Position numbers and translations under genes: made by a program. A stretch of DNA of 64,000 nt from NCBI RefSeq assembly GCF_037176765.1, contig NC_090026.1, positions 133,879,252-133,943,251 of the forward strand. Reading direction: 5' to 3'. The stretch is from Anolis sagrei. Lineage: Eukaryota > Chordata > Lepidosauria > Squamata > Anolidae. The first letter of the stretch is position 1; each line of letters opens with the position of its first letter. Below are positions 30,751-40,233 of this stretch, piece after piece. Under the pieces are notes generated by a model. It did no database searches. It was not told the origin of the DNA and saw only the letters and a program-made list of their open reading frames with translations.

Positions 30751-31972
30751 CCATTGACAGGTGACTCTGGCCCAAGGAGAACTGGAATGCCCCCTGTTTC
30801 CTGGCTGAAGGGAAGGGCTGCTGGCATTGCGACTGCCCATCGCTGGCTTGACCCAGGCGGGGCTTGGCTGTTCATCCAGGCAGCCCTTCCTAACCCTGGT
30901 TGCCGCCCTGCCATGGCCTCAGGCAGCTCTCTCGCCCAGGTGGGTGGCTTTGTGTTATGCCTGGAGCTGGGGAGGGCAGGGGGGGGGGACGTTGGCAGGG
31001 CAGCTCTCTTGCCCAGACAGGTGGCTTTGCGCTGTGCCTGGAGCTGGAGAGGGCTGTGGGGGGGGGGGCATTGGCAGGGCAGCACGCAAAAGGCAGACAG
31101 GGTTAGAACCTGTGTGTCCCCTTTAAAAATGGCTGCCAATTGCCCCCCCTGCCCCTCCCCATGCTATGAGTCCAGCTCCCAGTAGCCATTGGTAATGCAA
31201 TATGCGGGGGGGGGGGGAGGCTGGAGCACTGTTTTGGCAGGCCTCCCCCCTCCCAAAATGCCACCCTCCACCCCGCTTTCCCTTCAAAAGCCAGCCTGCC
31301 AGAAGGGTCTTCCTTCCAGCGCCCACCTCTCCCTGCCCTGGACTCCCCAGGACCACCCACCCCTCAAAATGGAAGGGGCCTGGCCTGTCCCACTCACAGA
31401 AAGCATTTGGGGCTCATGCTGGTGGTGGTGGTGGTGGGGGGGGGAGCGTGCTGTGTTAGATGGCCATGTCGGAAGCAGCCTTTGCATGGGGGGGGGGGGC
31501 TGGGGATGGAAGGAAAGAGGGAGGGAGGGACAGATGGTGCCTTTGCCGTCCTCAGGAAGGCGGTGGCAGCACCAGAAGCAGCGTGGGAAGGCAGGAAGCG
31601 CAGGGAAAGAGGCAGGCAGCAAGGCGCATGCATGCGGGGGGGGGGGGCTGCAATGGGAGGCTGGCTTGAGGCTGTGCCATGGCCCCTCCAAGAGTAGACC
31701 TCTCTCCCTATAGACATTGCTAAGGGGTGGAGGCTTTGCCTTCTGGTTCATGGGGAGGAGTGGGACTTGGCTGCCCACCCAGGGTCGGGGGTGGGGCTTG
31801 TTGACTTGAGAGACACTGATGGCATCCTGGGGGGGGGGGTCCTTCAGTGCCTTTTGTGGCCCCCAGGGCTCCATCCTTGCCATTCCCCTCAATTGCCCAT
31901 GGCAGGGTCTTGTACAGAAGGGACCACCGGGCAATGCTGCATTGAGTCACTTTGTGGAGAGAAAAAGCAGGG
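30751..31972. other. AGAP3 intron 1, unique GC-rich sequence
   Basis: Frequent poly-G runs (30980, 31060, 31206, 31489, 31636, 31830) and a roughly repeated phrase (GCTTTG.G.T.TGCCTGGAGCTGG at 30947 and 31024). No exon is identified. Confidence 0.45.
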
Positions 31973-32018
<46 letters not shown>

Positions 32019-32345
32019 TTTACTCTTATATCCCGCTACCATGTCCCCAAAGGGACTCAGAGACGCTTACAAATGGGACAAGATGTCCAAAAGACATAAA
32101 AGCAAAAACAATCCAGAAAACAAAACATATTTATTTATTTCCTATGTTTATACCCCGCTCTCCTCTCCCCCCCCCCCCCAAAGGGGGACTCAGGGCGGCC
32201 TAACAAAAGCATCACACGATGCTAGCATCATAAAAACAACCACAGTACAATCAAAATATTAAAAATATTGAAACAACCAATTAAAAGAATTAATCAAGAC
32301 ACATCCATTAAAATCGAAATCCAAAAAAACAGTCCGGGTCAATTC
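31973..32345 (-). mobile_element. L2-type 3' tail with (AAT)n
   Basis: An (AAT)n run at 31976-32016 is followed by TATCCCGCTACCATGTCCCC and a second similar tail near 32150. These are reverse-oriented L2/SINE 3' UTRs. Confidence 0.65.
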
Positions 32346-32357
32346 ATTGCCCTAAGT

Positions 32358-33383
32358 CAGGGGTCCCCAAACTATGGCCTGCGGGTCACTTCTGGCCCAC
32401 CAAGGGCACTTATCCGGCCTGCGGAGGAGGAGCCCCCCCACACACACACAGTGCCCCTCCCTTGGCTGGCTCGTGCTATCCGTCAGGGCAGCTGCTCCGC
32501 GTGGCCTACTCGTGCGTGAAGCACCTTGCGAGGTGCTTTATGTGTGAGTAGGCCGCACGGGGCTGCTCCTCCCTTGGCAGGCTCACGCTATCCTTCAGGC
32601 CCGATGGGCAGTGTGAGCCAGCCAAGGGCAGCTGCTCCACGTAGCCTACTCACACGTAAAGCACCTCGCAAGGTGCTTTACGCGCGAGTAGGCTGCGCGG
32701 GGCTGCTCCTCCCTTGGCAGGCTCACTCTGCCCATCGGGCCCGATGGGCAGCGTGAGCCAGCCAAGGGAGGCTGCCCCGGCGCTCCATGCAGTCATGCCG
32801 GCCACATGACCTTGGAGGTGTCTATTGACAACGCCGGCTCTTCGACTTAGAAATGCAGATGAGCCTCACACCCCAGAGTCAGACATGACTGGACTTAATG
32901 TCAGGGGACAACCTTTAACTAGGAAAATTGTGGAAGATCCAGGGTGGGAGAAAGAACTCTTGTCTGTTGGAGGTAGGTATGAATGTTTCAATTGGCCACC
33001 TTGATGACCATTTCATAGCCTGACAGTTTTTAGGGAGAGGTTATTAGCTAGCCCTGATTGTTTCTTGTCTGGAGTTCCCCTGTGTTTGAGTGTTGTTCTT
33101 AATTGACAGTTATAATTTTAGTGTTTTTTAAATACTGGTAGCCAGATTTTGTTCAGACTAGAAATAGGAAGATTTCCCATTCCCTGCTCCTGGAATTACT
33201 GCCTAAAGAGGGCTAGAAAGAACCCCCCCCCCCCCAGGGCCCTTCCACACAGCAAAATAAGAGATCTGCAATGTGCATAGGGATTTTTTAATTGATTTTT
33301 TAAAAAAGAAACTATAGTCCAGCCCTCCAATGGTCTGAGGGACAGTGAACTGGCCCCCAGTTTAAAAGGTTTGAGGACCTCTG
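32358..33383. mobile_element. hAT element carrying a GC palindrome and a SINE fragment
   Basis: Ends CAGGGGTCCCCAAACTATGG and AAAAGGTTTGAGGACCTCTG, with CCCTAAGT duplicated exactly at 32350-32357 and 33384-33391. Inside (32440-32790) two copies of a unit built around AAGCACCT.GCAAGGTGCTTTA form strong inverted repeats. Confidence 0.8.
32787..32930 (+). mobile_element. Sauria SINE 3' fragment
   Basis: Reads GGCGCTCCATGCAGTCATGC, CACATGACCTTGGAGGTGTC and ACTGGACTTAATGTCAGGGG, ending at ACAACCTTTAACT. Typical of the BovB-related tail of Sauria SINEs. Confidence 0.85.
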
Positions 33384-33474
33384 CCCTAAGTTGAGGACCC
33401 CTGCCCTTCTTGATCTTCTTCTTCCACTTGCTGCTCACTGATCCAATGCTTTGTCCCATCACCAGGTCTTGATT

Positions 33475-33790
33475 TTCCTTCTAGAAGGCAAGAGGGAGGC
33501 GGCCAATCTGATATCTCTAGGGTTGGCGTGCCATAGGCGGGGGGCCACTGTGGAAAAGGCCCTGTCTCTCGTCCCCATCAACCGGGTTTACGATAGGGGT
33601 GGGATCGAGAGCAGGGCCTCTCCTGAAGATCTTAAACTTTGTGATTGTCCGTATCAGGAGATACGTTGAGACAGGTAGTCTGGGCCAGAACCATTTAGGG
33701 CTTTAAAGGTTAAAACCAGCACTTTGAATTGTGCTCGGAAGCTGATCGGTAGCTAATGGAGTTGGCTCTGAGGCAACTCAGAGCAGCATA
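33475..33790 (-). mobile_element. L2 LINE fragment
   Basis: Reverse-oriented L2 ORF end (complement of TCTCGTCCCCATCAACCGGG and CACTTTGAATTGTGCTCGGA). It is colinear with the piece at 33990-34246. Confidence 0.7.
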
Positions 33791-33949
33791 CACAATCGGC
33801 ACAATTCAGTGCCATAAAAATACATACATTGATAAGCAAAAAGAACCATTCTAGTGCAATTAGACATAAGACAGTGCATAATAACAACATTAAAAGCTAA
33901 AAACTATATCCTCTCATTCAAGTCCTTATCCGTTCCATCGTCTTGGGCC
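33791..33949. other. AT-rich LINE-tail-like sequence
   Basis: Reads TCAGAGCAGCATACACAATC and ATACATTGATAAGC; probably the reverse complement of a SINE or LINE 3' tail inserted in the L2. Confidence 0.35.
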
Positions 33950-33989
33950 GTACAGGGAACATACAACTAAGGAGTTGTATGTTCCCTGT

Positions 33990-34246
33990 ACGTCATGCCG
34001 GTGAGCAACCTGGCTGCCCACCATTGGACAAGTTGAATCTTCTGAACAGTCTTCAAAGGCATCCCCACATAGAGTGCATTGCAGTAGTCTATTCGGGATG
34101 TAACAGGAGCATGGACCACCATGGCCAGATCAGACTTCTCAAGGAACGGGTGCAGCTGGCGCACAAGTTTTAATTGTGCAAAAGCTCTCCCGACTACCGC
34201 CGAGACCTGGGGTTCCAGGCTCAGTGATGAGTCCATATTAAAATAG
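33990..34246 (-). mobile_element. L2 LINE fragment
   Basis: Minus frame reads MDSSLSLEPQVSAVVGRAFA, QLHPFLEKSDLAMVVHAPVT and RIDYCNALYVGMPLKTVQKI. It is cut at its 5' side by a Sauria SINE. Confidence 0.8.
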
Positions 34247-34581
34247 TTAAAGGTAAAGGTTTCCCCTTGACATTAAGTCCAGTTGTGTCCAACTCTGGAG
34301 GGTGGTGCTCATCTCTATTTCTAAGCCAAAGAGCCGGTGTTGTCCATAGACACCTCCAAGGTCATGTGGCCATTGGCATGACTGCATGGAGCACTGTTTC
34401 CTTCCCACAGGTGCGGTACCTATTGACCTACTCACATTTGTAGTTTTCGAACTGCTAGGTTGGCAGGAGCTGGGCCTAACAGCAGGAGCTCACGCCACTC
34501 CCTGGATTTGAACCGCTGGCCTTTTGGTCAGCACGTTCAGCAGCTCAGTGGTTTTACTTGCTGTGCCACTGGGGACTCCAT
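34247..34581 (-). mobile_element. Full-length Sauria SINE
   Basis: On the minus strand the tRNA-like head begins GGAGTCCCCAGTGGCACAGC with box B GGTTCAAATCC. The body includes CACATGACCTTGGAGGTGTC and the end is an ACCTTTACCTTT tail. ATATTAAAATAG is duplicated at 34235-34246 and 34582-34593, an exact 12-bp target site. This family is diagnostic for squamates. Confidence 0.95.
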
Positions 34582-34694
34582 ATATTAAAATAGGGGCATC
34601 ATGAAATACAACAGCCAAGATAAACAGACTAGACATGACGGAATAGCACAGATGACATTGGAGCTCCATCAGAGCAGGTTCCACAAAAACAATG

Positions 34695-34815
34695 ACCAAG
34701 ATTGTATTGTCGAAGGCTTTCATGGCCGGAATCACTGGGTTGTTGTAGGTTTTTTCAGGCTATATGGCCATGGTCTAGAGGCATTTTCTCCTGATGTTTT
34801 ACCTGCAAGATTTCT
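34695..34815 (+). mobile_element. Penelope-like repeat fragment
   Basis: GTATTGTCGAAGGCTTTCAT through GGCATTTTCTCCTGATGTTT. Same family as 54600-54715 and 58935-59065. Confidence 0.6.
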
Positions 34816-34984
34816 AGCATGAGCAAGCTAGGAAAGGACTAGGCCAGGGAAAGTGCAAATAGCATACGACAGGGTTGGGGAAGTGGATGAAGTGCAGAAG
34901 AGAGTACTAATGGGAATGATAATAACACTCCCTTGCCGCTCCACCTCCTGCGTTGCAGCCCCTTCCCCTCCCGAGACTCTGCTG

Positions 34985-35135
34985 GGGCTGTCCCATGACC
35001 TAGGTTGGCAGGAGCTGGGACTAGCAGCAGGAGCTCACCCCACCCCCCGGATTTGAACCGCCAGCCTTTTGGTCAGCAAGTTCAGCAGCTCAGCAATTTA
35101 ACTTGCTGTGCCACTGGGGGCTCCACATATTAAAA
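34985..35135 (-). mobile_element. Sauria SINE head, duplicated with flank
   Basis: Matches 34455-34605 including the flank ATATTAAAATAGGAGCATC, so it is a segmental copy of the neighbouring SINE junction and not an independent insertion. Confidence 0.7.
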
Positions 35136-35437
35136 TAGGAGCATCATGAAATACAACACCCAGTACAACCTGGGCATTTCAGGAGAGGGAGCAGCCCCAG
35201 TGTTTCGAGAAGGGCTGTGGTTTCCTGGGTGGTTTCAGGGTGTCTCCGTGTCACGGCCGCCCTCTTTGCATGTGGCCCAGGAGGAGGAAGAGAGGAAGGA
35301 AGCCTGTGGCCGTGGCAGGAAGCCCTTGGGCTCTGTGGGTGCCCCCCCCCCCAGCACCCATTGTGGCCTGCGGTTCCTCCTTTGAGCGGCTGTGCCCTCA
35401 CCCTCCTTTGCTCTCGAGGAGGACACAGCAAGGCCCT

Positions 35438-35440
<3 letters not shown>
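35136..35440. other. AGAP3 intron 1, unique sequence
   Basis: No repeat or exon recognised; a poly-C run lies at 35343-35352. Confidence 0.4.
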
Positions 35441-35485
<45 letters not shown>

Positions 35486-35757
35486 CTTTATTTATACCCC
35501 ACTAACATCTCCCCAAGAAGGGACTCGGTGCAGCTTACATGAGACCAAGCCCAAATACAACAATACAAGCAATAACAATAACAATACATGCATTTAAAAA
35601 TAAATCACATAGACAATAACATAAGCATTGACAATAAATAGTACAGAACGCTTTAAAATCTATGGCTGGGCCAAATGTAATTAAAATGTAAAATGATGCT
35701 GGTCATGGACGAGATAAAAAGTGGGCGTAGTGGAGACATACGAACAGACCTAAATCA

Positions 35758-35803
<46 letters not shown>

Positions 35804-36000
35804 GTACCCCGCTACCATCTCCCCAAAGGAATCGGTGCGGCTTACATGAGGCCGAGCCTAAATACAACAATACAAACAATAATAACAACAATACAAGCAA
35901 TTAAAAAATAAAACATGGACAATACAATAATACAACATTAACAATAAGACCACACGATTAAAAACTATGGGAACTATGGGATATAAAGTGCTTTAGAGGA
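35441..36000 (-). mobile_element. Two reverse-oriented L2 3' tails with (AAT)n
   Basis: (AAT)n at 35441-35485 and 35761-35796, each followed by TTTATTTATACCCC- or TTTATTTGTACCCC-type L2 tail sequence with a GGCTTACATGAG phrase. Confidence 0.7.
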
Positions 36001-36019
36001 CAAAGTGCTGAGGATTCAT

Positions 36020-36125
36020 TATCATGGAATCCAAGAGTTGGAAGAGACCTTCTGGGCCATCCAGTCCAACCTCATTCTGCCAAGAAGCAGGAATATTGCA
36101 TTCAAATCATCCCCTGACAGATGGA
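36020..36125 (-). mobile_element. CR1 3' end fragment
   Basis: Complement of the CR1 tail (CCAAGAGTTGGAAGAGACC, AAGAAGCAGGAATATTGC). Confidence 0.75.
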
Positions 36126-36129
36126 CAGA

Positions 36130-36960
36130 TCATGAAATACAACACCCAATACAACCCGGGCAACCTGGAACAACCATGTTTTCAGGCTCCTCCTGATTGC
36201 CAATGTTGGGGGGTGCCTGATATCGTTAGGGAGTGAGTTCCAGAGTCGGGGGGCCACCACCGAGAAGGCCGTCTCTCGTCCCCACCAATTGTGCCTGTGA
36301 TGCAGGTGGGAGCGTGAGCAGGGCCTCTCCAGATGAACGGAGGGATTGTGTGGGTTCATACACAGAGATGCGGTCACGCAGGTAGGCAGGTCCCAAACCG
36401 TTCATTGCTTTGTAGGTAAGCACCTGCACCTTGAATTGGGACCGGAAAATGAATGGCAGCCAGTGGAGCTCCTTGAACAGGAGGGATGACCGCTCCCTGA
36501 AAGGAGCCCCAGTTAACAACCTGGCCACTGCCCGTTGTACCAATTGGAATTTCCGGGCCATTTTCAAGGGCAGCCCCACGTAGAGTGTGTTACAGTAGTC
36601 CAATCTGGAGGTGACCAAGGCATGGACCACCCCGGCCAGATCAGCCTTCACGAGGTACGGTCCCAGTTGGCGCATGAGTCTTAGTTGTGCAAAGGCCCTC
36701 CCGGCCAACGCCTGAGCCTCAAGCATCAGTGATGAGTCCAGGAGGACTCCCAAACTGCGGACCTGCGACTTCAGGGGGAGTGCAACCACGTCCAACACAT
36801 ACCCCGATCCGGTTTGCAATTGACCAGGAGGACCTCTGTCTTGTCAGGATTGATCTTCACCTTGTTCCTCCTCATCCAGATAGACACAGCGGCCAGGCAC
36901 TCGTCCAGCACCCGAGGGGTTTCCTTGGAGTTAGGTGGAAAAGAGTAGTAGAGTTGTAGA
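36130..36960 (-). mobile_element. L2 LINE, RT C-terminal half
   Basis: Minus frame of 197 residues: VALPLKSQVRSLGVLLDSSL, FAQLRLMRQLGPYLVKADLA, VTSRLDYCNTLYVGLPLKMA, LLFKELHWLPFIFRSQFKV. Closely related to the copy at 17712-19023, suggesting a young subfamily. Confidence 0.85.
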
Positions 36961-37059
36961 GCCTATGGGAGCCATGGGGCTCCATCCTCCTCCTCCTCCT
37001 CCCTCTTTGGGGCCTTGGAGGCACATGCGCCCCTCTCTCTCCCTCCCTTGCAACCAAAT

Positions 37060-37430
37060 CAATGGGCGTCCGGAGGGTGACATCATTAGGAAATCAGCAG
37101 GAAGAGGAAACACTACCTGAGCCAGGTATGGGCAAACTTGGGCCCTCCCTCCAGGTGTTTTGGACTCCCAATTCCCACCATTCCTAACAGCCTCAATAGC
37201 AATATTCCTTTCCGCTTAAGTGGCTTGAGGCTGTTAGGAATGCTGGGAGTTGAAGTCCAAAACACCTGGAGGGAGTGCCGACGTGTACCCATGCCTGGCC
37301 TAGAAGAACATCCGAAGGCAGGTCTTGGGTTGGGAAAAAGCACAAGACCCTCTCCCCAGGTTGACTAAGTGCCGCCTCTTTGCACTTTCCTCGAATACGG
37401 TCACTAAGTCAGGCTCTGTTTTTGGAAAAC
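37060..37430 (+). repeat. Repeat block duplicated at 43000-43360, with foldback MITE
   Basis: A foldback MITE (37128-37305; CCAGGTGTTTTGGACT and complement) is followed by GAACATCCGAAGGCAGGTCT..GTTGACTAAGTGCCGCCTCT..AGTCAGGCTCTGTTTTTG, which recurs after the corresponding MITE at 43025-43220. Either a larger repeat family or a segmental duplication. Confidence 0.7.
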
Positions 37431-37454
37431 ACCCGGAGGGCCGAAGTTTGCCCA

Positions 37455-37905
37455 TGCCCAACGGTTCTGGCCCAGCTTACCTGTCCGAACGCATCTCCCT
37501 TTATGAACCAGATCGTCCAGGGAGGCTTTGCTCTCACTCCCACCGGTGTCACAAACACATTTGGCAGGGACGAGAGACAGGGCCTTCTCAGTGGTAGCCC
37601 CTCGGCTATGGAATGTCCTTCTTAGGGATATTAGATTGGAAAAGAGTCAAGACCTGGCTGTTTGAGCAAGCGTTTGACAATGCAGTGTAACATAGGAATG
37701 TGGAATGATTGGTTGATGATTTTGGACTATGTTTTTAATTAAGAGATACTTATGATTTATGTTTTTAATTGAGATATTATATTATATGTCAATGTTTTAA
37801 AATGTTTTACGCTGTTGTCGGCATTGAATTGTTGCCTTTGTTAACCGCCCTGAGTCACCTGCGGGCTGAGAGGGACGGTATATAAATGTAAATAAATGAA
37901 TCAAT
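37455..37905 (+). mobile_element. L2 LINE 3' end
   Basis: Reads NGSGPAYLSERISLYEPDRP, then a frame-broken SQWPLGYGMSFLG-like segment and the 3' UTR ending TTGTTAACCGCCCTGAGTC and (AAAT)n. Confidence 0.75.
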
Positions 37906-38390
37906 AAATGCCTGATCTAAGCCCTCCCGACAGGTGGCCATCCAGCCTCTGTTTAGAAGCCTTTTTCTGCTATGGTTTTCTTTGGGGGGGGGGGGGGCTC
38001 AAACAACTGGCTACTGGATTAGGGGCTGAATGTGTGGGGGTCCTTTCTCCCCCTCTTCTCCCTTTTTGTTTTCTTCTGCTCTGGAGACTATGCTGCCCTA
38101 CGTCCCAGGATCAGATCCCAGATCATCTGTTTAGACCAGATTATCTGGCAGTGGGGACTCATATAATCCAGTTCAAAGCAGATACCCTGGGATAGGATCC
38201 TGGGATGTAAGGACAGTGTAGGAAGGAGCCTAGGATACAACGTAGCAATGGATTCAAATGGCAGGAAAAGAGCCTAGGACACAATGTGGCAATTTGATTT
38301 CATTGTGTCATTTTGCAGTGTTTATTTTATTTTGTTACTTGATGTATTTTGTTGTGATGCAATTTTTCTGTTGTTTGTGTCTAACTTGTA
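37906..38390. other. AGAP3 intron 1, mostly unique
   Basis: Short CR1-like words at 37930-37965, a poly-G run at 37985-37997, and otherwise no recognised feature. Confidence 0.4.
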
Positions 38391-38522
38391 ACCAAACTTA
38401 GCTCGATATGCCCAAATATGAACACAGATGGAGTTTTGGGGAAATCAACCTTGGCATTTGGGAGTTGTAGTTAGTGGGATTTATAGTTCACCTACAATTG
38501 GAAAGTATGCTGAACCCCACCC
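38391..38522 (+). mobile_element. SPIN-like fragment
   Basis: Matches the SPIN interior (GATATGCCCAAATATGAACA, CATTTGGGAGTTGTAGTTAG, TATAGTTCACCTACAATTGG). Both ends are missing. Confidence 0.65.
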
Positions 38523-39195
38523 CTGGTGGGCCATCATCCAGTCCAACCCCATTCTGCCAAGAAGCAGGAATATTGCATTCAAATCACCCCTGACAGATGG
38601 CCATCCAGCCTCTGCTTCAAAGCTTCCAAAGAAGGAGCCTCCACCACACTCTCTCCGGGGCAGAGAGTTCCACTGCTGAACGGCCCTCACAGTCAGGAAG
38701 TTCTTCCTCGTGTTCAGATGGAATCTCCTCTCTTGTAGTTTGAAGCCATTGTTTCGTGTCCTACTCTCCAAGGAAGCAGAAAACAAGCTTGCACCCTCCT
38801 CCTCCCTGTGGCTTCCTCTCACATATTTATACATGGCTATCATATCTCCTCTCAGCCTTCTCTTCTTCAGGCTAAACATGCCCAACTCCTTAAGCCGCTC
38901 CTCATAGGACTTGTTCTTCAGACCCTTGATCTGCTCCCTCCTCCCTGTGGCTTCCTCTCACATATTTATACATGGCTATCATCATATCTCCTCTTCTCTT
39001 CTTCAGGCTAAACATGCCCAGCTCCTTAAGCCGCTCCTCATAGGGCTTGTTCTCCAGACCCTGGATCATTTTAGTCGCCCTCCTCTGGACACATTCCAAC
39101 TTGTCAATATCTCTCTTTAATTGTGGACACAATATTCCAGGTGTGGTCTAACCAAAGTGAAATAGAGGGGTAGCATTACTTCCCTAGATCAAGGT
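38523..39195 (-). mobile_element. CR1 LINE 3' regions, two overlapping copies
   Basis: Copy one spans 38523-38935; a partial repeat of its coding part (CTCCCTGTGGCTTCCTCTCA) begins at 38937 and runs to about 39195. Encodes [20 protein letters not shown] and [17 protein letters not shown] on the minus strand. Confidence 0.8.
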
Positions 39196-39402
39196 GGTCA
39201 GTTGAAACATTCCCACCTCGCTCCAGCAGACAAGAGTCCTTTGTCCCACCCTGGTCCTTCCACAGATATACAAACCCTTTTTCCTATTTCCAACAGACCT
39301 CACTACCTCTGAGGATGCTTACCATAGATGCAGGCGAAACATCAGGAGAAAATGCCTCTAGAATATGGCCATATAGCCTGAAAAAACCTACAACAACCCA
39401 GA
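39196..39402 (+). mobile_element. Penelope-like repeat fragment
   Basis: GTGGTCAGTTGAAACATTCC, ATATACAAACCC, CTGAGGATGCTTACCATAGA then CAGGCGAAACATCAGGAG. Same family as 57735-58010. Confidence 0.6.
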
Positions 39403-39862
39403 TTCCAGCCCAGCTTACCTGTCTGAACGGATCCCCTCCTATGAACTATCTCAGAATTTAATATCATCCAGGGAGGCTCTTGGTCCCGCCTCCTTCGCAG
39501 GTGTGTCTGGTGGGGACAAGAGACAGGACCTTCCTTCTCAGTGGTGGCCCCTTGGTTATGGAACTCCCTCCCCAGTGATATCAGATGAGCCCCCTCCCTC
39601 AGAGTAAGGCTTTTGGAAAATAGTGTAGTGCGCTATTTTTTATGTGGAATGTGTGCAAATTGCCTACAGAATGGATTTAGAGACTCTGACCTTGGATGGC
39701 GTGTTTAACATTGGAATGTATTTTAATTGTGTTTAATATGTATTAAATTTAATCCAATTTATTTTTAATTAACATTGTACATTTTAAGGCAGTGTTGGAG
39801 GTGCCACATATGCCCGCCTTGGGGTCGAGAAAGGCGGGATATAAATAAGGCAAATAAGTAAA
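39403..39862 (+). mobile_element. L2 LINE 3' end
   Basis: CAGCTTACCTGTCTGAACGG, then GTGGTGGCCCCTTGGTTATG and a 3' UTR ending in AAATAAGTAAAT. Confidence 0.7.
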
Positions 39863-40010
39863 TAATCTCCTTCTCTGGAGGAATTTAAGCAGAGGCTGGT
39901 TGGCTACAGTCGGGGGGGGGGGGGGGGGCTTGGGTGGTGCCCCCCTGCATCTCAGAACAGTGGGGTGGGCTGGATGGCCTTTGGGGGCCCCTTCCAACTC
40001 TACGATTCTG
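39863..40010 (+). mobile_element. CR1 3' terminus
   Basis: GAATTTAAGCAGAGGCTGGT through CCTTCCAACTCTACGATTCTG, with an expanded poly-G run at 39913-39928. Confidence 0.65.
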
Positions 40011-40233
40011 CCTAGGTTGCCACAAGGGCACTAGACCTGACCCTTTGGGCAGTGCCTCATTCTGGCCAGGCAGGCTCTGAACAGACCCAGACACCCTCCC
40101 GTGTGTATGCGTGTGTGTGTGTTGGGGGGGGGGGGTCACCGGAGGTTGCACATCTGGCAGTGGCAGCTGGGGCTTAACTTTCCCTCCTGCAATGGCTCTC
40201 CTGCTGCAGACGGATTTTGGGGATGGAATAAGG

